64,000 nt of DNA from Calocera cornea HHB12733 (taxonomy: Eukaryota > Basidiomycota > Dacrymycetes > Dacrymycetales > Dacrymycetaceae). This document shows positions 43,105 to 54,410 of this stretch, one piece after another (position 1 is the stretch's first letter; every line of letters begins with the position of its first letter). The stretch lies in assembly GCA_001632435.1 (NCBI GenBank), contig KV424002.1, positions 35,315 to 99,314 of the forward strand, read 5' to 3'. The position numbers and the translations under genes were made by a program. Below the pieces are notes generated by a model, which worked only from the letters and a program-made list of their open reading frames with translations, was not told where the DNA came from and did not search any database.

Positions 43105-44359
43105 CCAGCTGCAGGTTGGAAGCAGGCCAGGGTCGGATTTTGGCACAGGCCGGAGGTGACGTCGCGTGCCCCGGGCGCTTATCCCCTCCCAGCCCTCACT
43201 CAGCGGACCCCCACCGTCCGACCCCCAAGCGAGCGCGCTCGTTGCATTTCCAATCGCTCTGTCGACATTCCTCAGCGCTCGGCGCTCCACCGACGTTACA
43301 ATGCAGTTGTTGTGATTCAGACCGGAGGACCCTCGACGCGCCGCGCAAGGTGAAACACCCGCAGCCACAGCCCCGGTCGGAGCGAGACTGCGCCACGCCG
43401 TCCCCTATTGCGGGCGATTGTATGCGCTCCACGGCCATGCCCGGCAACCCTTGTACGGGTGTCTCCCGTTCAGTCAGTCGTTCAGTCAATGAATGTCTGG
43501 CACACCCCTGCCGAATCGGCTTAGGGTGCGATGACGATGCGGTCAGACAGCTTGCGGTGTCTCGGTGCTGAGAAGCAACGAGTGAGGACTGTGTGCCACG
43601 ATTATTATAATACACGGCGGCGGTCGCGATGACACCTCTCTTCTCTACTTCATCTCATTCAACGCCATCCTCCACATCGCTCCACCCCCCTGTATCTCCA
43701 AACAGCTGCGCTGCACTTCAGTACCACACACTCAATCCTGCCGCCGCACTTAGCGAGCATATATATCAGCTCAAACACGCCGCATACCCAGTTTCTTAGC
43801 TGCCTGCTGCCCATAGCCCAACCACCCACACCCCCACCCCCACCCAGCCCAACCCAACCACACAAAAGGCGTTATGGCCCTCCTCACCACCGTCAGCCTA
43901 ACGTTCATCGGCCTCACACTGGGTACACGCCCCCCCTCCGCCTCAGAAACCCTGGCTGACCCCCCCTCCCTAGTAACCTCCAACGCCCTCACAAACATCT
44001 TCAAAATGGAGTCGCCCGTCACACCCGACTCGTCGCCCCACTTCCCTGCTTTCCCGTTCCCTTCCGACCCCACGTCCGGGGACGGGTCCGTATCCGAGTC
44101 GGACGCCCGCCGCTCCTCTTCCAGTCCGCACTCGAGGGAGAGCAGAGGCGCCGCTCCCCGGTCGGGCGCAGAGGAAGAAGAGGAGGAGGAGGAAGAAGCG
44201 CAGTACGGTCTGCCGTCCTACGCGCACGCGCTGCGCACCCCGCCCCAGCTCCCGGGGAGGAAGGGCCTCCGTGTACTCTTACCGGGCGAGCAGGCGCCCC
44301 CGCCCCTGTATGACGATGTCGTCCCACCCGGGTCAAGCCCGCAGCCCGCGAGGAGATGA
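43105..44359. repeat. right arm of large inverted duplication
   Basis: Reverse-complement counterpart of 38611-40015. It contains the second PPxY gene (plus strand) and about 750 bp of upstream sequence, including the distal GACGTCAC block at 43153-43185 and the GGTGAAACACCC block near 43350. Confidence 0.75.
43874..44359 (+). CDS. small LPxY/PPxY protein, copy 2
   Basis: Exons 43874-43922 and 43974-44359 join in frame to 144 residues (donor GTACACGC, acceptor CCCTAG; same intron position and phase as copy 1). The N-terminus MALLTTVSLTFIGLTL is hydrophobic, perhaps a signal anchor. Then follow TSNALTNIFKMESPVTPD, a Ser-rich segment (SESDARRSSSS), a poly-Glu run (nine or so Glu), and the shared C-terminal motifs YGLPSYAHALRTPPQL and PPPLYDDVVPP. 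The LPxY and PPxY pair is what WW domains of Rsp5-type ligases bind. The match to copy 1 is strongest at the two ends of the protein, the pattern expected if those segments are functional. Exact role unknown. Confidence 0.75.
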   Translation: MALLTTVSLTFIGLTLGTRPPSASETLADPPSLVTSNALTNIFKMESPVTPDSSPHFPAFPFPSDPTSGDGSVSESDARRSSSSPHSRESRGAAPRSGAEEEEEEEEEAQYGLPSYAHALRTPPQLPGRKGLRVLLPGEQAPPPLYDDVVPPGSSPQPARR

Positions 44360-46188
44360 GCGGGCACTGAGGGCGACGAGGACAGGCGGCCTTATGCGAA
44401 GGCGCTGTGCGCTCCTGAACGGGTACCGTATTTATTTTGCACTGGGGGAACACTGTATTATACGAATTTAATTTGGTGCAACTACTGAGTCCTGTACGAC
44501 AGCAAGCGCACCTTAGATAGATAGATAGGACTATACACTCGCATCATAAATATCAATAGCCTTATCTTCCCTTTTTCGCTCCCCATCCACCTCCCTTGGC
44601 GTGAAGTACTGTGCCACATCTGTCCGGAACCGGAACCGGACCCGGGCCAGGTTGTGGCATCGCCAGCGGCGTGACACTCTACTCGAGTTTCAGACGGGAA
44701 CGCCCCTGTCAATCCTGGGTGATGCCGTCTCGCCGTACGGGAATACGCAAACAAGCCCTCGTGTCCCGCATAACTTCGCCCGTGGGAGTACATGTGGCCA
44801 GAGTGGAATGCCACGTATGGTGTGCTGCTTCTGTAGATGACTCATCACCTTTCGCACGGGAGAAACGATGTACAGTAGCCGGGTCATACAGTGGGCTAAA
44901 CTCACACCTGCACGCAGGAGGCAGCTCAGAATCAACTGTATTCCCACTGTATCTAACGGTTTACAGAATCCTGTTCTGCCGAGGCGCGAAGCGGACGTGC
45001 GATGGTACCCGCGAACAACCTGCGCTGCTCGCGATGCAATGTCGAGCTCTACGCTTCCTGTCCGTATAGTCAGTGCTTGATTCAGTTTCACTCTGCTCGG
45101 CTCGGAGAGGTTCCCAACACTCCGAAGTTTAGCAGGCACACGTCCCGCAGCTAAAATAGACGCAGAGGACCACTGAGACAGGCGGACACAGCATGGTAGG
45201 ATGCAGAGATGAGTGTGAGTGCACCCGTAGCGCCCAAGATTCCTAAGGCTGTAAGGACCATTTTGGACAATTTTCTCCATTGTAAATCTTGAATGAGCAG
45301 GCTTTATGGGGCGAAAAGTGCTGGATTTAGGGTGGGATAATTAGCCCCGTGTCCATTTGTACAGGAAATTACTTAGCGATTTATTACTATTGGTCCTTGT
45401 TGACAACACGTATACACTATCTAGCTTCCATAGCCGCTTGGTACCTCCTGCATAGTTTGTGATGTTGTATTTCATTGGACAAGTTGCGTTCATGGATGCG
45501 CAGAGAGCCAACGTTTCTCCGAGCTCTCGGCTCCGGGGTGGATATACCGGAGGCAAATTGATTCCGGTTCCGCGTAAATCCAGCGGAAGAAGTCCGCCCA
45601 TCGGGCATTATTACGTACGCCCCTCGCCGTTCACGTGCGCGGGGGAAGACGCGCGAAGCGCGCTGCGCTGCGTGCGGTCCCTGAGGCGAAAAGACGCGAA
45701 TTGAACAGGCGGCGTGCCCCTTTTGGGGCTTCTGGAAAACCTGAAACGCGCAACGTCAATGTGAACAGGCATGTCAACTGGCGGGCGGGCTGGCAACGTT
45801 CCCGGCGGCCTAGCTGCCGATCGTACGTGCGCAGAGCGTCGCTCGTTGCTGGCCGCTGGCGGGCGGTGGGTGCCGAGCTGGCAGTGGCTGGCACCGACTG
45901 AAGCCCATTCAAATGCATGTCAGATGGCGGACAGCGCGGCATGCGCCGTCCTTTGTACGGTGAGCGAACAAGGGGCCGGGCGGAGATGACCCGGCCGGCT
46001 GCAGGTCGGGTCCAGCGCGCTGGGTCTGCTGGCCGCCTGTTGCTCGCTTCCTGCCTGCTGTCCTTCTTGCTGTCCCCTCCCCGCCCCTCCCCTCCGAGCC
46101 GTGGTCCCGCTGTCCCTCCTCGCCCTTGTCGTCGACCACCCCCCCTTCCCTCAACAGCCCCCACCCACCCCCCGGTACAACAAGCAGC
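44360..46188. other. long gene-free region
   Basis: No gene supported. It contains the second copy of the diverged direct repeat (about 44795-45030), a GATA-type tandem (ATAGATAGATAGG at 44515-44528), a TACAGTA at 44870, and CGCG-rich sequence near 45640-45680. A 400-residue minus-strand ORF over 45631-46833 is GC-driven, because it overlaps the spliced gene on the other strand. The last 100 bases are a pyrimidine-rich leader of the following gene. Confidence 0.5.
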
Positions 46189-47089
46189 ATGTTCCTCCCC
46201 CAGCTCCTCATCGTCTCCGCCGCCCTCCTGGGAGCAGTCTACGGCCAGCTGACCATCACCTCTCCCTCGTGCGTCCAGCCCCCAAGCCCCCTCCTTCCAC
46301 CCCCGCTGCTGCCACGCTCGTAAGCTCGCAAGGGCGTGCTGACCAGGTGTGTCTGCAGGTCGAGCATCTGGTGGATCACAGGCGAGCAGGGCAACGTGCG
46401 TCCCCGCCCCCAAAGCCCAAAGCCCAAAAGTACGGCCTGTACTGACTTGCCGTTCCCCCCCGGACACAGCTCGCATGGACCTGCAACACCGCTCCCGCGA
46501 CGGAGACGACGTGGACTGTGATGGTCGCGAACCCGAACGTGCAGCTGCTGACGGACGAGCAGGCCATTGTCGCTGAGCGTGCGTCTGCCCCTTCCATCCC
46601 TCCCCCCTCCCCCCACACCTCGCATCCCTTTCCCAGCTGGAGGGCGCGCGCGCTAACCCCCGCCCGCAACAGAACCGAACTACGACTGCTCGATCCTCTT
46701 CACGCCCCAGCTGCCCGCAGGCACGGGATACACGATCCTGTTCGTGAACCCGCTGAACACCTCGGACGTGTGGGCCACGAGCGAGACGTTCGAGGTCAAG
46801 CCTACTGGCAGTGCGTCCTTTTCCTCTTCCCATCTCACTGCTTCACCTTCCACCCCTTCCCCTCCGGCGTACCGCGAATCGGAGCGTGGGATACAGCACA
46901 TGAGAGAGACAGCTGACGTCCCACTCAGGCGCATACGCAGTCACGAGCGCCTCCTCCTCCACAGGCAGCACGGGCACGTCCACGGCCGGCGCAGCGGGCG
47001 CGAGCCAGACGTCCAAAGCCGAGGGGTTGCACGCGGGCGCGGCGGGACTGGTCGCTGCTCTCGTCGGGGGTGTTTGGGCGCTGTTGTGA
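46189..47089 (+). CDS. Kre9/Knh1-type Ser/Thr-rich GPI-anchored wall protein
   Basis: Exons 46189-46268, 46359-46395, 46470-46578, 46673-46810 and 46929-47089 join in frame to 174 residues. The signal peptide (MFLPQLLIVSAALLGAVYG) is followed by a single N-terminal Kre9/Knh1-like domain: LTITSPSSSIWWITGEQGN, LAWTCNTAPATETTW, VMVANPNVQLL, NYDCSILFTPQLPAGTGYTI and FEVKPTGSAYA. A Ser/Thr/Gly linker (TSASSSTGSTGTST) and a C-terminal hydrophobic stretch (GLVAALVGGVWALL) preceded by Ala/Gly fit GPI anchoring. Such proteins are common in basidiomycete cell walls, and their relatives take part in beta-1,6-glucan assembly. Specific function unknown. Confidence 0.88.
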
Positions 47090-47861
47090 GCGTCGGGCGT
47101 CGAGCGCTGAGTATCGGGCGAGCTGCCGGGGTGATGATGATGCGTATTGGGGAGGTGGGAGCAGTGCTGCCATTGGTTGTGGTTGTGGTTGTGGTTGTGG
47201 TTGTGGTTGGTCGGACGTGGCAGGGGCCTTGTTTCCGTGTTTGTCGTTTGTTTGTTTGTTAGGTCGTCACTCTTTTATCACAAGGACACTGCTTCCTCTT
47301 CTGACATGGCGGAGGTCGTGCTGCGTGCGAGCCCGTGCGGATGGACGGCGGGCAGCGGGCAGCGGGCAGCCGGTGCCCCGCTCATCATGGGAGCCGGGAA
47401 GCAGTGCCTCGGGCTGAGGTCGAGCTGTCTCGTGAGTCTTCTCTACTCTCTGGACAACAGACAGTCTAGTCTCGGACGGGCTGGTCCTAGTCCCTTGCAG
47501 AAACAAGCTTCAGTGGGCCGGGGGGATACCACCCTCTGGCAAGCAAGCGAGGCCGTACATGGCCACAGCAGCATGTATATGTAGTAGTACGAGTAGTGTA
47601 CGTGCAGTCCCAGACGGGCGCGGGCCCGATGACAACGCGGGGGAGCCGAGGATGGGAAGGATGGGTAAATGTATTGCCCGAACCCTGGACTTCGGCGTTC
47701 TTCACACTTTGGCTTCTGGGCTTCGACCCGCTCGTTCAGGCGGTGCTACTTCTGTATGTGCGGGAGAGAGGGTGTGCTATAGCTTCCCACCTCCTCATCC
47801 CTCGGCTTTCCCCCGAACCACACCCCTCGTCAGCCAGCCTCAGCCTCAGCCCGCGCCCAGC
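47090..47861. other. intergenic with TTGTGG repeat
   Basis: A (GGTTGT)n hexanucleotide run occupies about 47175-47209, and a GGGCAGC repeat lies at 47350-47370. No gene is seen. The final 100 bases are the CT-rich leader of the first epoxide hydrolase. Confidence 0.6.
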
Positions 47862-49588
47862 ATGTCCTCCCCGCCCACCCTCACCCCGCAGCCGCAGCCA
47901 CAGCCGCTCATCCCCGCCTCCCGCCTCCCCAAGCCCGAGGTCGAGCGCATGCTCGCCCTCCTCCGCGGCTCCAGGCTGCCCGCCGCCGACCTCGTCCCCG
48001 GCGGGTCAGACTCGTGGGACTACGGCATGCCGCTGTCCCGCCTCAGGGAGCTGAGGGCGCACTGGCTCGAGCAGTGGAGCTTTGACGGCTGGTTGGCTGA
48101 GATCTCCCGGTGCGCTCGATTTGCTCTTCTGTTTCTTTTCTCTGGGTGAGGAAGGGGCTGATCCGAGCATGCAGCTTCGAGCACTTCACGGTGCAGATCG
48201 AGGGGATTGAGCTGCACTACGTGCATGCCAGGGCGGGAAGAGAGGGCGCGGTGCCGCTGCTGCTGAGCCACGGCTGGCCAGGCAGCTTCTTCGAGTTCCA
48301 CAAAGTGATTGGCCCGCTCTCCTCGCCCGACTCCGCAGAGGACCCTGCGTAAGCCCATCTACCTACAGTGGCACTGTACACTCTGCATGAACTACGAAGC
48401 CTGACGCAACGCCAGGTTCGACCTCGTCGTTCCCTCCCTGCCCGGGTTCGGCTTCTCGGGCCCGCCCCCGAGGAAAGGGTGGACGCTCGTCGACACCGCG
48501 CGAGTGTTCAACACGCTTATGGTCGACGTGCTGGGGTACAAGCAGTATGTGGCGCAAGGCGGGGACTGGGTGCGTCCTCCTTTACATTATCATGTCGGCA
48601 CTAGGGAGGCTGATGCACACTAAATGTATGCAGGGCTATGTGGTCACCCGCGCCCTGACGGCCTACCACAGCGAGCACTGTGTCCTCGCGTACTTCCCCT
48701 CCCTCTCCTCCTCTCCCTGCTGCAGAGCAGCTGACCCGGGGCCCGAACCAGGCACTTCAACAACCTCATCGAGCTCCCGCCGACCTACCAGTACCCCGTC
48801 CTCGCCGCCATGGCCGTCCTGCCCCAGTGGGCGAGCCACCGCGTGGGCAGCCTAGTCCTGACGGAGGGGGATATGGAGGGGCTGCAGAGGACCATGGACT
48901 TCCGTGCCAGAGGGATGGGGTACCACGCTATCCAGAGTACGAAGGTGCGCCGGCTTCGGCTTTCCTGCTATTACAACCGCAATGTGCGGGAGCGGAGGAT
49001 TGATGTGTCCCCCCGCTCCCACCCTAGCCGGCCACGATCGGCTATGCACTCGCGGACCACCCGCTCGGCCTGCTCGCCTACCTCGGGGAGAAATATCACG
49101 CCTGGACAGACCCCTCCTCCTCCCTGTCGGACGACGAGATCGTGTCGACCGTCGCGCTGTACTTCCTGACGGGCACGTTCCACACGAGCGTGCTGCCGTA
49201 CTACGAGAACAAGCATACGCAGTTCATGAGCCTTCCGCGGCAGGCAAGGGGGAGGGCGGGCATGAGCGTCTTCAGATTCGATGTGCTGTGAGTCGGCGAG
49301 CTGGACTGCCCCGCCCGTCCTATACACTGTATGCAGTGTATCACCAGAGTGGGCACTGATGGGCTGTGCGGCAGAGGCGCGCCAAAAAGCTGGGCAAGCC
49401 GCGTCCTCAACGTGGTGTTCTACAAGCGTGAGTACTCTCTCAACACCTGTTCCAGCCATACAGGACGGTATCAGGCTGACCGCGGGGCAGGACACGACCG
49501 CGGCGGCCACTTTGCGGGACTCGAGATGCCCGACACGCTCGTGGCGGACGTGCGCGAGTTCGTCAGGGGGAACTGGAAGAGCTCTTGA
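47862..49588 (+). CDS. epoxide hydrolase, copy 1 (alpha/beta hydrolase)
   Basis: Soluble/microsomal-type epoxide hydrolase that should open epoxides to diols (family knowledge). From MSSPPTLTPQPQPQP the protein enters an EHN-type N-domain (LRELRAHWLEQWSFDGWLAE, spliced to FEHFTVQIEGIELHYVHARA). The oxyanion motif is HGWPGSFFEFHK and the nucleophile elbow is AQGGDWG (catalytic Asp). Cap and core continue with HPLGLLAYLGEKYHAWTDPS and LYFLTGTFHTSVLPYYEN, and the catalytic His is in GGHFAGLEMPD. Several introns; first donor GTGCGCTC at 48110. No signal peptide. First of three tandem copies, and the most diverged of them (HGWPGS rather than HGWPMT). Confidence 0.9.
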
Positions 49589-50514
49589 TCTGCGCGACTA
49601 CAGTATCTACATACAGTATGCATATGCATGTTTCCTTCGTTGGGAGAGTCTTCATTGAGCACTTGGAAGAGCAGGCGCTCTCAGGGAGTGTGGTACGGGT
49701 CTCTCTCAAAAATGCCTTCATTCAACTTGTCGTCTACAATACCCTTCCCTGACACGTTTGAATTCCAGAGCACCGCGCCTCAACAATGAATAAATCACAA
49801 TGCCCTCCATCCCTAACGCGTCCTGCCTTGGCGTTTCCCACAAAGCGTCCTGCCTACAAGCGCGAAAGGGCTGGGCGAGCGTGCTCAGACAGATGACTGG
49901 GCAGATATCACTACATATCTCGGTGCCGAAATATCAATAGCACATGTGAGTCATCGTCCCATACCATCAGCCTCATCATCCCCATGCCAATGGTCACCGC
50001 ACCCTCACCCGACTCACCCGACTCATCGTCCGGCTCGCCCTCCGCTCATCGTCCGTGGAGTCATCGTCGGAGTCGTCGCCCGCCCGCACCTGCGGGCCGG
50101 GGCAGGAAGTCTCCTGTCCTGCGCATCGGCATAAGAGACCGGATGGTCTACTATAACGGGACAACCCTACCCCGCACTTCTCAAGAAGTGACGGATGACG
50201 AGGACAAATGTACAACCCCTGATTTTGGTCTCTCGAATAGCGTCTCTGGGCAATCTTTCGCCTTGGACTGCTTGTCCCCCTTGGAGCAGCCAGAGACATC
50301 CGTTGCAATGTCAGCTTCGTTGGATAACACTTGCCAATCTAGATTCCAGACCCTAATCCGGGTTCATGGTGCGCGTCCATCACCGTCTGGGTTTCGCCAT
50401 GTGCATAAGGTATAGATTCAAAGTTGCTCATCTCTCCTCCCCCGGACTATCTTCTCGGGAGTGCCCATCCGAGCCCGCGACCCCTTCAGCACCCAATCGG
50501 AATAGTAGAGCACT
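49589..50514. other. gap between epoxide hydrolase copies 1 and 2
   Basis: No supported gene. TACAGTA occurs twice just after the stop of copy 1 (about 49600 and 49614). The 150 bp before copy 2 resemble those before copy 3: (G/C)CCATCACC(G/A)TCTG and TGTGCATAA/TATGCATAAA with a following TAGA motif, so the promoter was duplicated with the gene. Confidence 0.55.
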
Positions 50515-52093
50515 ATGGTCATCGTACCTTCTAAGCCGGAGCGGCTGCACCCTGCAGAGCGTCTGACCCGAGCAGAGGTAGAGCGCATGCTGGGTCTCCT
50601 GCGTTCAGCTCGGCTTCCGGAGGAGGATATCGTCCCCGGCGCTTCGTGGGAGTATGGGATGTCACTGGCTCGTCTAGGGGAGCTGAGGAGGTATTGGCTG
50701 GAGGAGTGGAGTCTTGATGCGCTGCTTACTGAGATATGCCGGTATGTTTGCCCTTTGCTCAAACGCCAAGTCTCGGGGCTAACGGACAGTGTCAGGTTCG
50801 AGCACTACACGGTGGAGATCGAGGACATACCCGTGCATTATGTGCATGCTCGCGCAGGGAGGGAGGGCGCAGTGCCCCTGATCATCTCTCACGGCTGGCC
50901 GATGACATTCTACGAAGCGCACAAGCTCATCGGCCCGCTCAGCTCTCCCGAGTCCCCCGAAGACCCCGCGTACGTCCTCCTGTGCTGTATGTCCTTACTC
51001 TGACGGTGCTAACAAGAGCGCAGGTTTGACGTCGTAGTGCCGTCGCTGCCGGGATTCGGCTTCTCCGGCCCGCCTCCGAGGAAGGGCTGGACGCTCGAGG
51101 ACACGGCTCGGGTGTTCAATACGCTCATGGTGGACGTGCTGGGGTACAGCGCGTATGTAGGGCAGGGTGGAGACTGGGTGAGTCTTCTTCTCATAAGAAC
51201 AGTATGAAAGTGCTGATGTTCTTTGAAGGGATATGTGATCACCCGTTGGCTCACGCACAACCATTCCGACCACTGCGTTCTCGCGTGTGTCAACACCCTT
51301 TCCTCTTATGCCCTGGCTGATCATCCTATATAGGCACTTCAACGGCGTCTTCGATAAACCGCCGCCTGCCCAACTTCCAGTGCTGACCGCGATGGCCGTC
51401 CTGCCTAAGTGGGCTGGCCGGCGTGTAGGCGGCTTGGTCTTGACTGAGCTCGAGATGGACGCGGTGGATCGGCAGAGGGCGTTCTCGAAGACGGGCCGGG
51501 GCTACTTCTCCCTGCACAGCACCAAGGTGCCTTCCCCATCCCCGAACATCCTACTGTATACATGCAGCGCTGACCGTTCTTCAGCCAGCAACGATCGGCT
51601 ACGCACTGTCCGACCATCCGCTCGGGCTCCTCTCCTACATCGGCGAAAAGTACCAAGGCTGGGCAGACCCCTCGCGCCCCATCAGCAACGACGAGATCGT
51701 CTCGACGATTGCGCTGTATTTCTTGACGGGCACGTTCCACACCAGCGTCCTTCCATACTACGAGAACGACCTGGCGAAGCATATGTCTTTGCCGAGACAG
51801 GCTGTGGGGAGGTCAGGCGTCAGCGCGTTTCAGTTTGATAACTTGTGAGTCCTTTATTCTTTGGCTTCAGCGTGTCCCGACTTGGGAGTTGGTAGAGCCG
51901 TACCGAGGAGCTGGGCGAACCGTGTCCTCAACGTGGTGTACTACAAACGTGAGCAGTTGTCACTCTTCTCACCACTCAGGCCGACCGAAATGCAGGCCAC
52001 GAGCAGGGCGGGCACTTTGCCGGGCTCGAGAGCCCCGAGGCGCTCACCGCAGACGTGCGCGAGTTCGTCAAGTGGAACTGGAAGGGTGCTTGA
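50515..52093 (+). CDS. epoxide hydrolase, copy 2
   Basis: The start at 50515 gives MVIVPSKPERLHPAERLTRA. It has the same exon plan as copies 1 and 3: LGELRRYWLEEWSLDALLTE, then FEHYTVEIEDIPVHYVHARA, oxyanion HGWPMTFYEAHK, nucleophile QGGDWG, HPLGLLSYIGEKYQGWADPS, FLTGTFHTSVLPYYENDLAK and the His motif GGHFAGLESPEA, ending KWNWKGA at 52093. All catalytic positions are present. It is most similar to copy 3. No targeting signal seen. The cluster may serve a secondary-metabolite or lipid-epoxide pathway, but no biosynthetic core enzyme is visible nearby. Confidence 0.9.
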
Positions 52094-52560
52094 GCGGCGG
52101 TGTTTCCTTCGTTCAGAAAAGACGTGTTTGGGAAGTGGGAAGTGGGAAGAGGGATCGATCGCGGGAAGTGGCATACCACATGCACGCCGGCTCAACAATG
52201 CCTCATTCCGATATGTGTCTCTGTGTCGTGCTGTAAGCGGTGACAATTCACCCCGCATTTTGAATGATCTGGGTGACAAAGGGAGTATATCATTGATTGT
52301 GTGGCCAACAGCTTTCCTTGGCAATGCTGCACCGCTTGCTGCGTCTTGTGACTGACAGCTTAATTAGATGACAAAGCGGGTGACTCAGCCGGTTCGAGTC
52401 CTACAGTACTTCCTGGTTTAATCGTGGGCCCCATCACCATCTGGTGTTCGCAATATGCATAAAATGTAGACTCAGACTGGCCCGCCCCTACTTCTTCACA
52501 ACGTCCCCTCCCTTCCAGCCCACAACGCCTTCAGCCCCAAACCCAGCCTTCTAAAGGACC
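52094..52560. other. gap and promoter before epoxide hydrolase copy 3
   Basis: No gene. It contains a repeat GGAAGTGGGAAGTGGGAAG near 52131, TACAGTA at about 52412, and the promoter segment shared with copy 2 (CACCATCTGG, ATATGCATAAAATGTAGA at 52452-52469), which includes a possible TATA-like ATAAAA. Confidence 0.55.
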
Positions 52561-54135
52561 ATGACCAGCGTACCAGTTAAGCCGCAGCGCCTCAACCCCG
52601 CAGGCCGCATGCCCCGAGCAGAGGTAGAGCGCATGCTAGACCTTCTGCGCTCGACTCGGCTTCCGGAGGAGGACATCGTCCCTGGTGCCTCTTGGGAGTA
52701 TGGGGTGCAACTGGCTCGTCTAAGGGAGCTGAGGACGTACTGGCTGGAGAAGTGGAGCTTCGATGAGCTGCTCGCCGACATTTCCCGGTATGTTCGGTCT
52801 TTGAGAAATGGGGGAGTAGTGATTTATGGACTTGTTAGGTTCGAGCACTACACGGTGGAGATCGAAGGCATATCCGTGCATTACGTCCATGCGCGTGCAG
52901 GACGACAGGGCGCGGTGCCGCTGATCATCTCCCACGGCTGGCCGATGACCTTCTACGAATCGCACAAGCTCATCGGCCCACTCAGCTCGCCCACATCACT
53001 TGAGGACCCCGCGTATGCTTTCTCTCTATGCGCCTTTCGAATTTGACGGTGCTGATGAAAGCGCAGGTTTGACGTCGTAGTGCCGTCCCTGCCGGGCTTT
53101 GGGTTCTCCGGCCCTCCTCCGAGGAAGGGCTGGACGCTGGAGGACACCGCACGTGTGTTCAATACACTTATGGTGGATGTGCTGGGTTACAGTACCTATG
53201 TAGCTCAGGGCGGGGATTGGGTAAGTTCTACTCTCATACGGACGGCTTAAGTGTACTGATCTGCATGCAGGGGTATGTGATCACCCGCTGGCTGACGGCT
53301 AGCCATGCCGACCACTGTGTTCTCGCGTACGTCAACACCTCTTCGTTCCCTCGCACTGTCTGACCATCCAAACAGGCACTTCAACAACCTCATCGAGAAG
53401 CCTCCGACTGCCCACTACCCGGTGCTGACCGCGATGGCCGTCCTGCCCAACTGGGCCGGACGGCGCGTAGGGAGTCTCATACTGACCGAACCTGAGATGG
53501 CCGGGGTGGATCGCCAGATGGCGTTCTCGAAGACGGGCCGGGGCTACTTCGTTCTCCACAGCACCAAGGTCCGTTCTCCAGCTGCGTTCATACAGCATTT
53601 TACAGCGCTGACTGTTCTCCAGCCAGCGACAATCGGCTATGCGCTGTCCGACCACCCGCTCGGGCTGCTCGCCTACATCGGCGAAAAGTATCATGGCTGG
53701 GCAGACCCCTCGCGGCCCATCAGCAATGCCGACATCGTCTCGACCGTCGTGCTCTACTTCCTCACGGGCACGTTCCACACCAGCCTCTTGCCGTACTACG
53801 AGAACGACCCAGCGAAGCATATGGCTTTGCCGAGACAGGTTGTGGGCAAGTCAGGCGTGAGCGTCTTTCAGTTCGATGGCTTGTCAGGGGTCTTCCCCAT
53901 TTCAGCACGGTCCGTTGATTCTGATGTGAAGCTCCCAGGGCCGTTCCGAGGAGCTGGGCAAACCGTGTGCTCAACGTGGTGTACTATAAACGTGGGCCTC
54001 CTCTCCTCCGCTCCCACAATCGAAGCTGACAGTCATATAGGCCACGAGCAGGGCGGGCACTTTGCCGGGCTCGAGAGCCCCGACGCTCTGACCTTGGACA
54101 TACGCGAGTTCGTCAAGGCGAATTGGAGAGATTAA
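52561..54135 (+). CDS. epoxide hydrolase, copy 3
   Basis: Start MTSVPVKPQRLNPAGRMPRA. Conserved blocks in order: LRELRTYWLEKWSFDELLAD, FEHYTVEIEGISVHYVHARA, HGWPMTFYESHK, GFGFSGPPPRKGWTLEDTAR, QGGDWG (nucleophile Asp), HFNNLIEKPPTAHYPVLTAM, HPLGLLAYIGEKYHGWADPS, TGTFHTSLLPYYENDPAKHM and GGHFAGLESPDALT (His), ending EFVKANWRD. About eight short introns in the same places as copy 2. The tandem repeat of gene plus promoter points to recent unequal crossing-over for copies 2 and 3. Confidence 0.9.
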
Positions 54136-54410
54136 GCTCCTTCGAGCACTAAGAGTCTAAACGGGAGCGTTAGAGCTTACCATTAAAGAAACCCAAATGT
54201 CTTCTAAAGTTTTAAGTTATCAGCAATAAACAACTAGCTAGTTCCAGCACTTATGTTCATCATGAATGTAGTCGACCCTGGTCTATGACCACCTTCAGTC
54301 AGTCCGAGTTTGAAAAATGAAAATGAGACTTAGATTATCATTGTCCATACTAGGGGTATATCGATGCCTCCCCTCGCCCGCCACCCACCACAGCAACCGC
54401 AAGCAACCGC

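Noticed and set aside
45631..46833. 400-residue ORF on the minus strand
   Set aside because: Low-complexity Arg/Gly-rich translation of GC-rich DNA, antisense to a well-supported spliced wall-protein gene.
52375..52415. tRNA-like stretch GGTTCGAGTCC
   Set aside because: It looks like a T-loop, but flanking bases do not form a T-stem or acceptor stem; the only pairing is a small GACTC/GAGTC hairpin.
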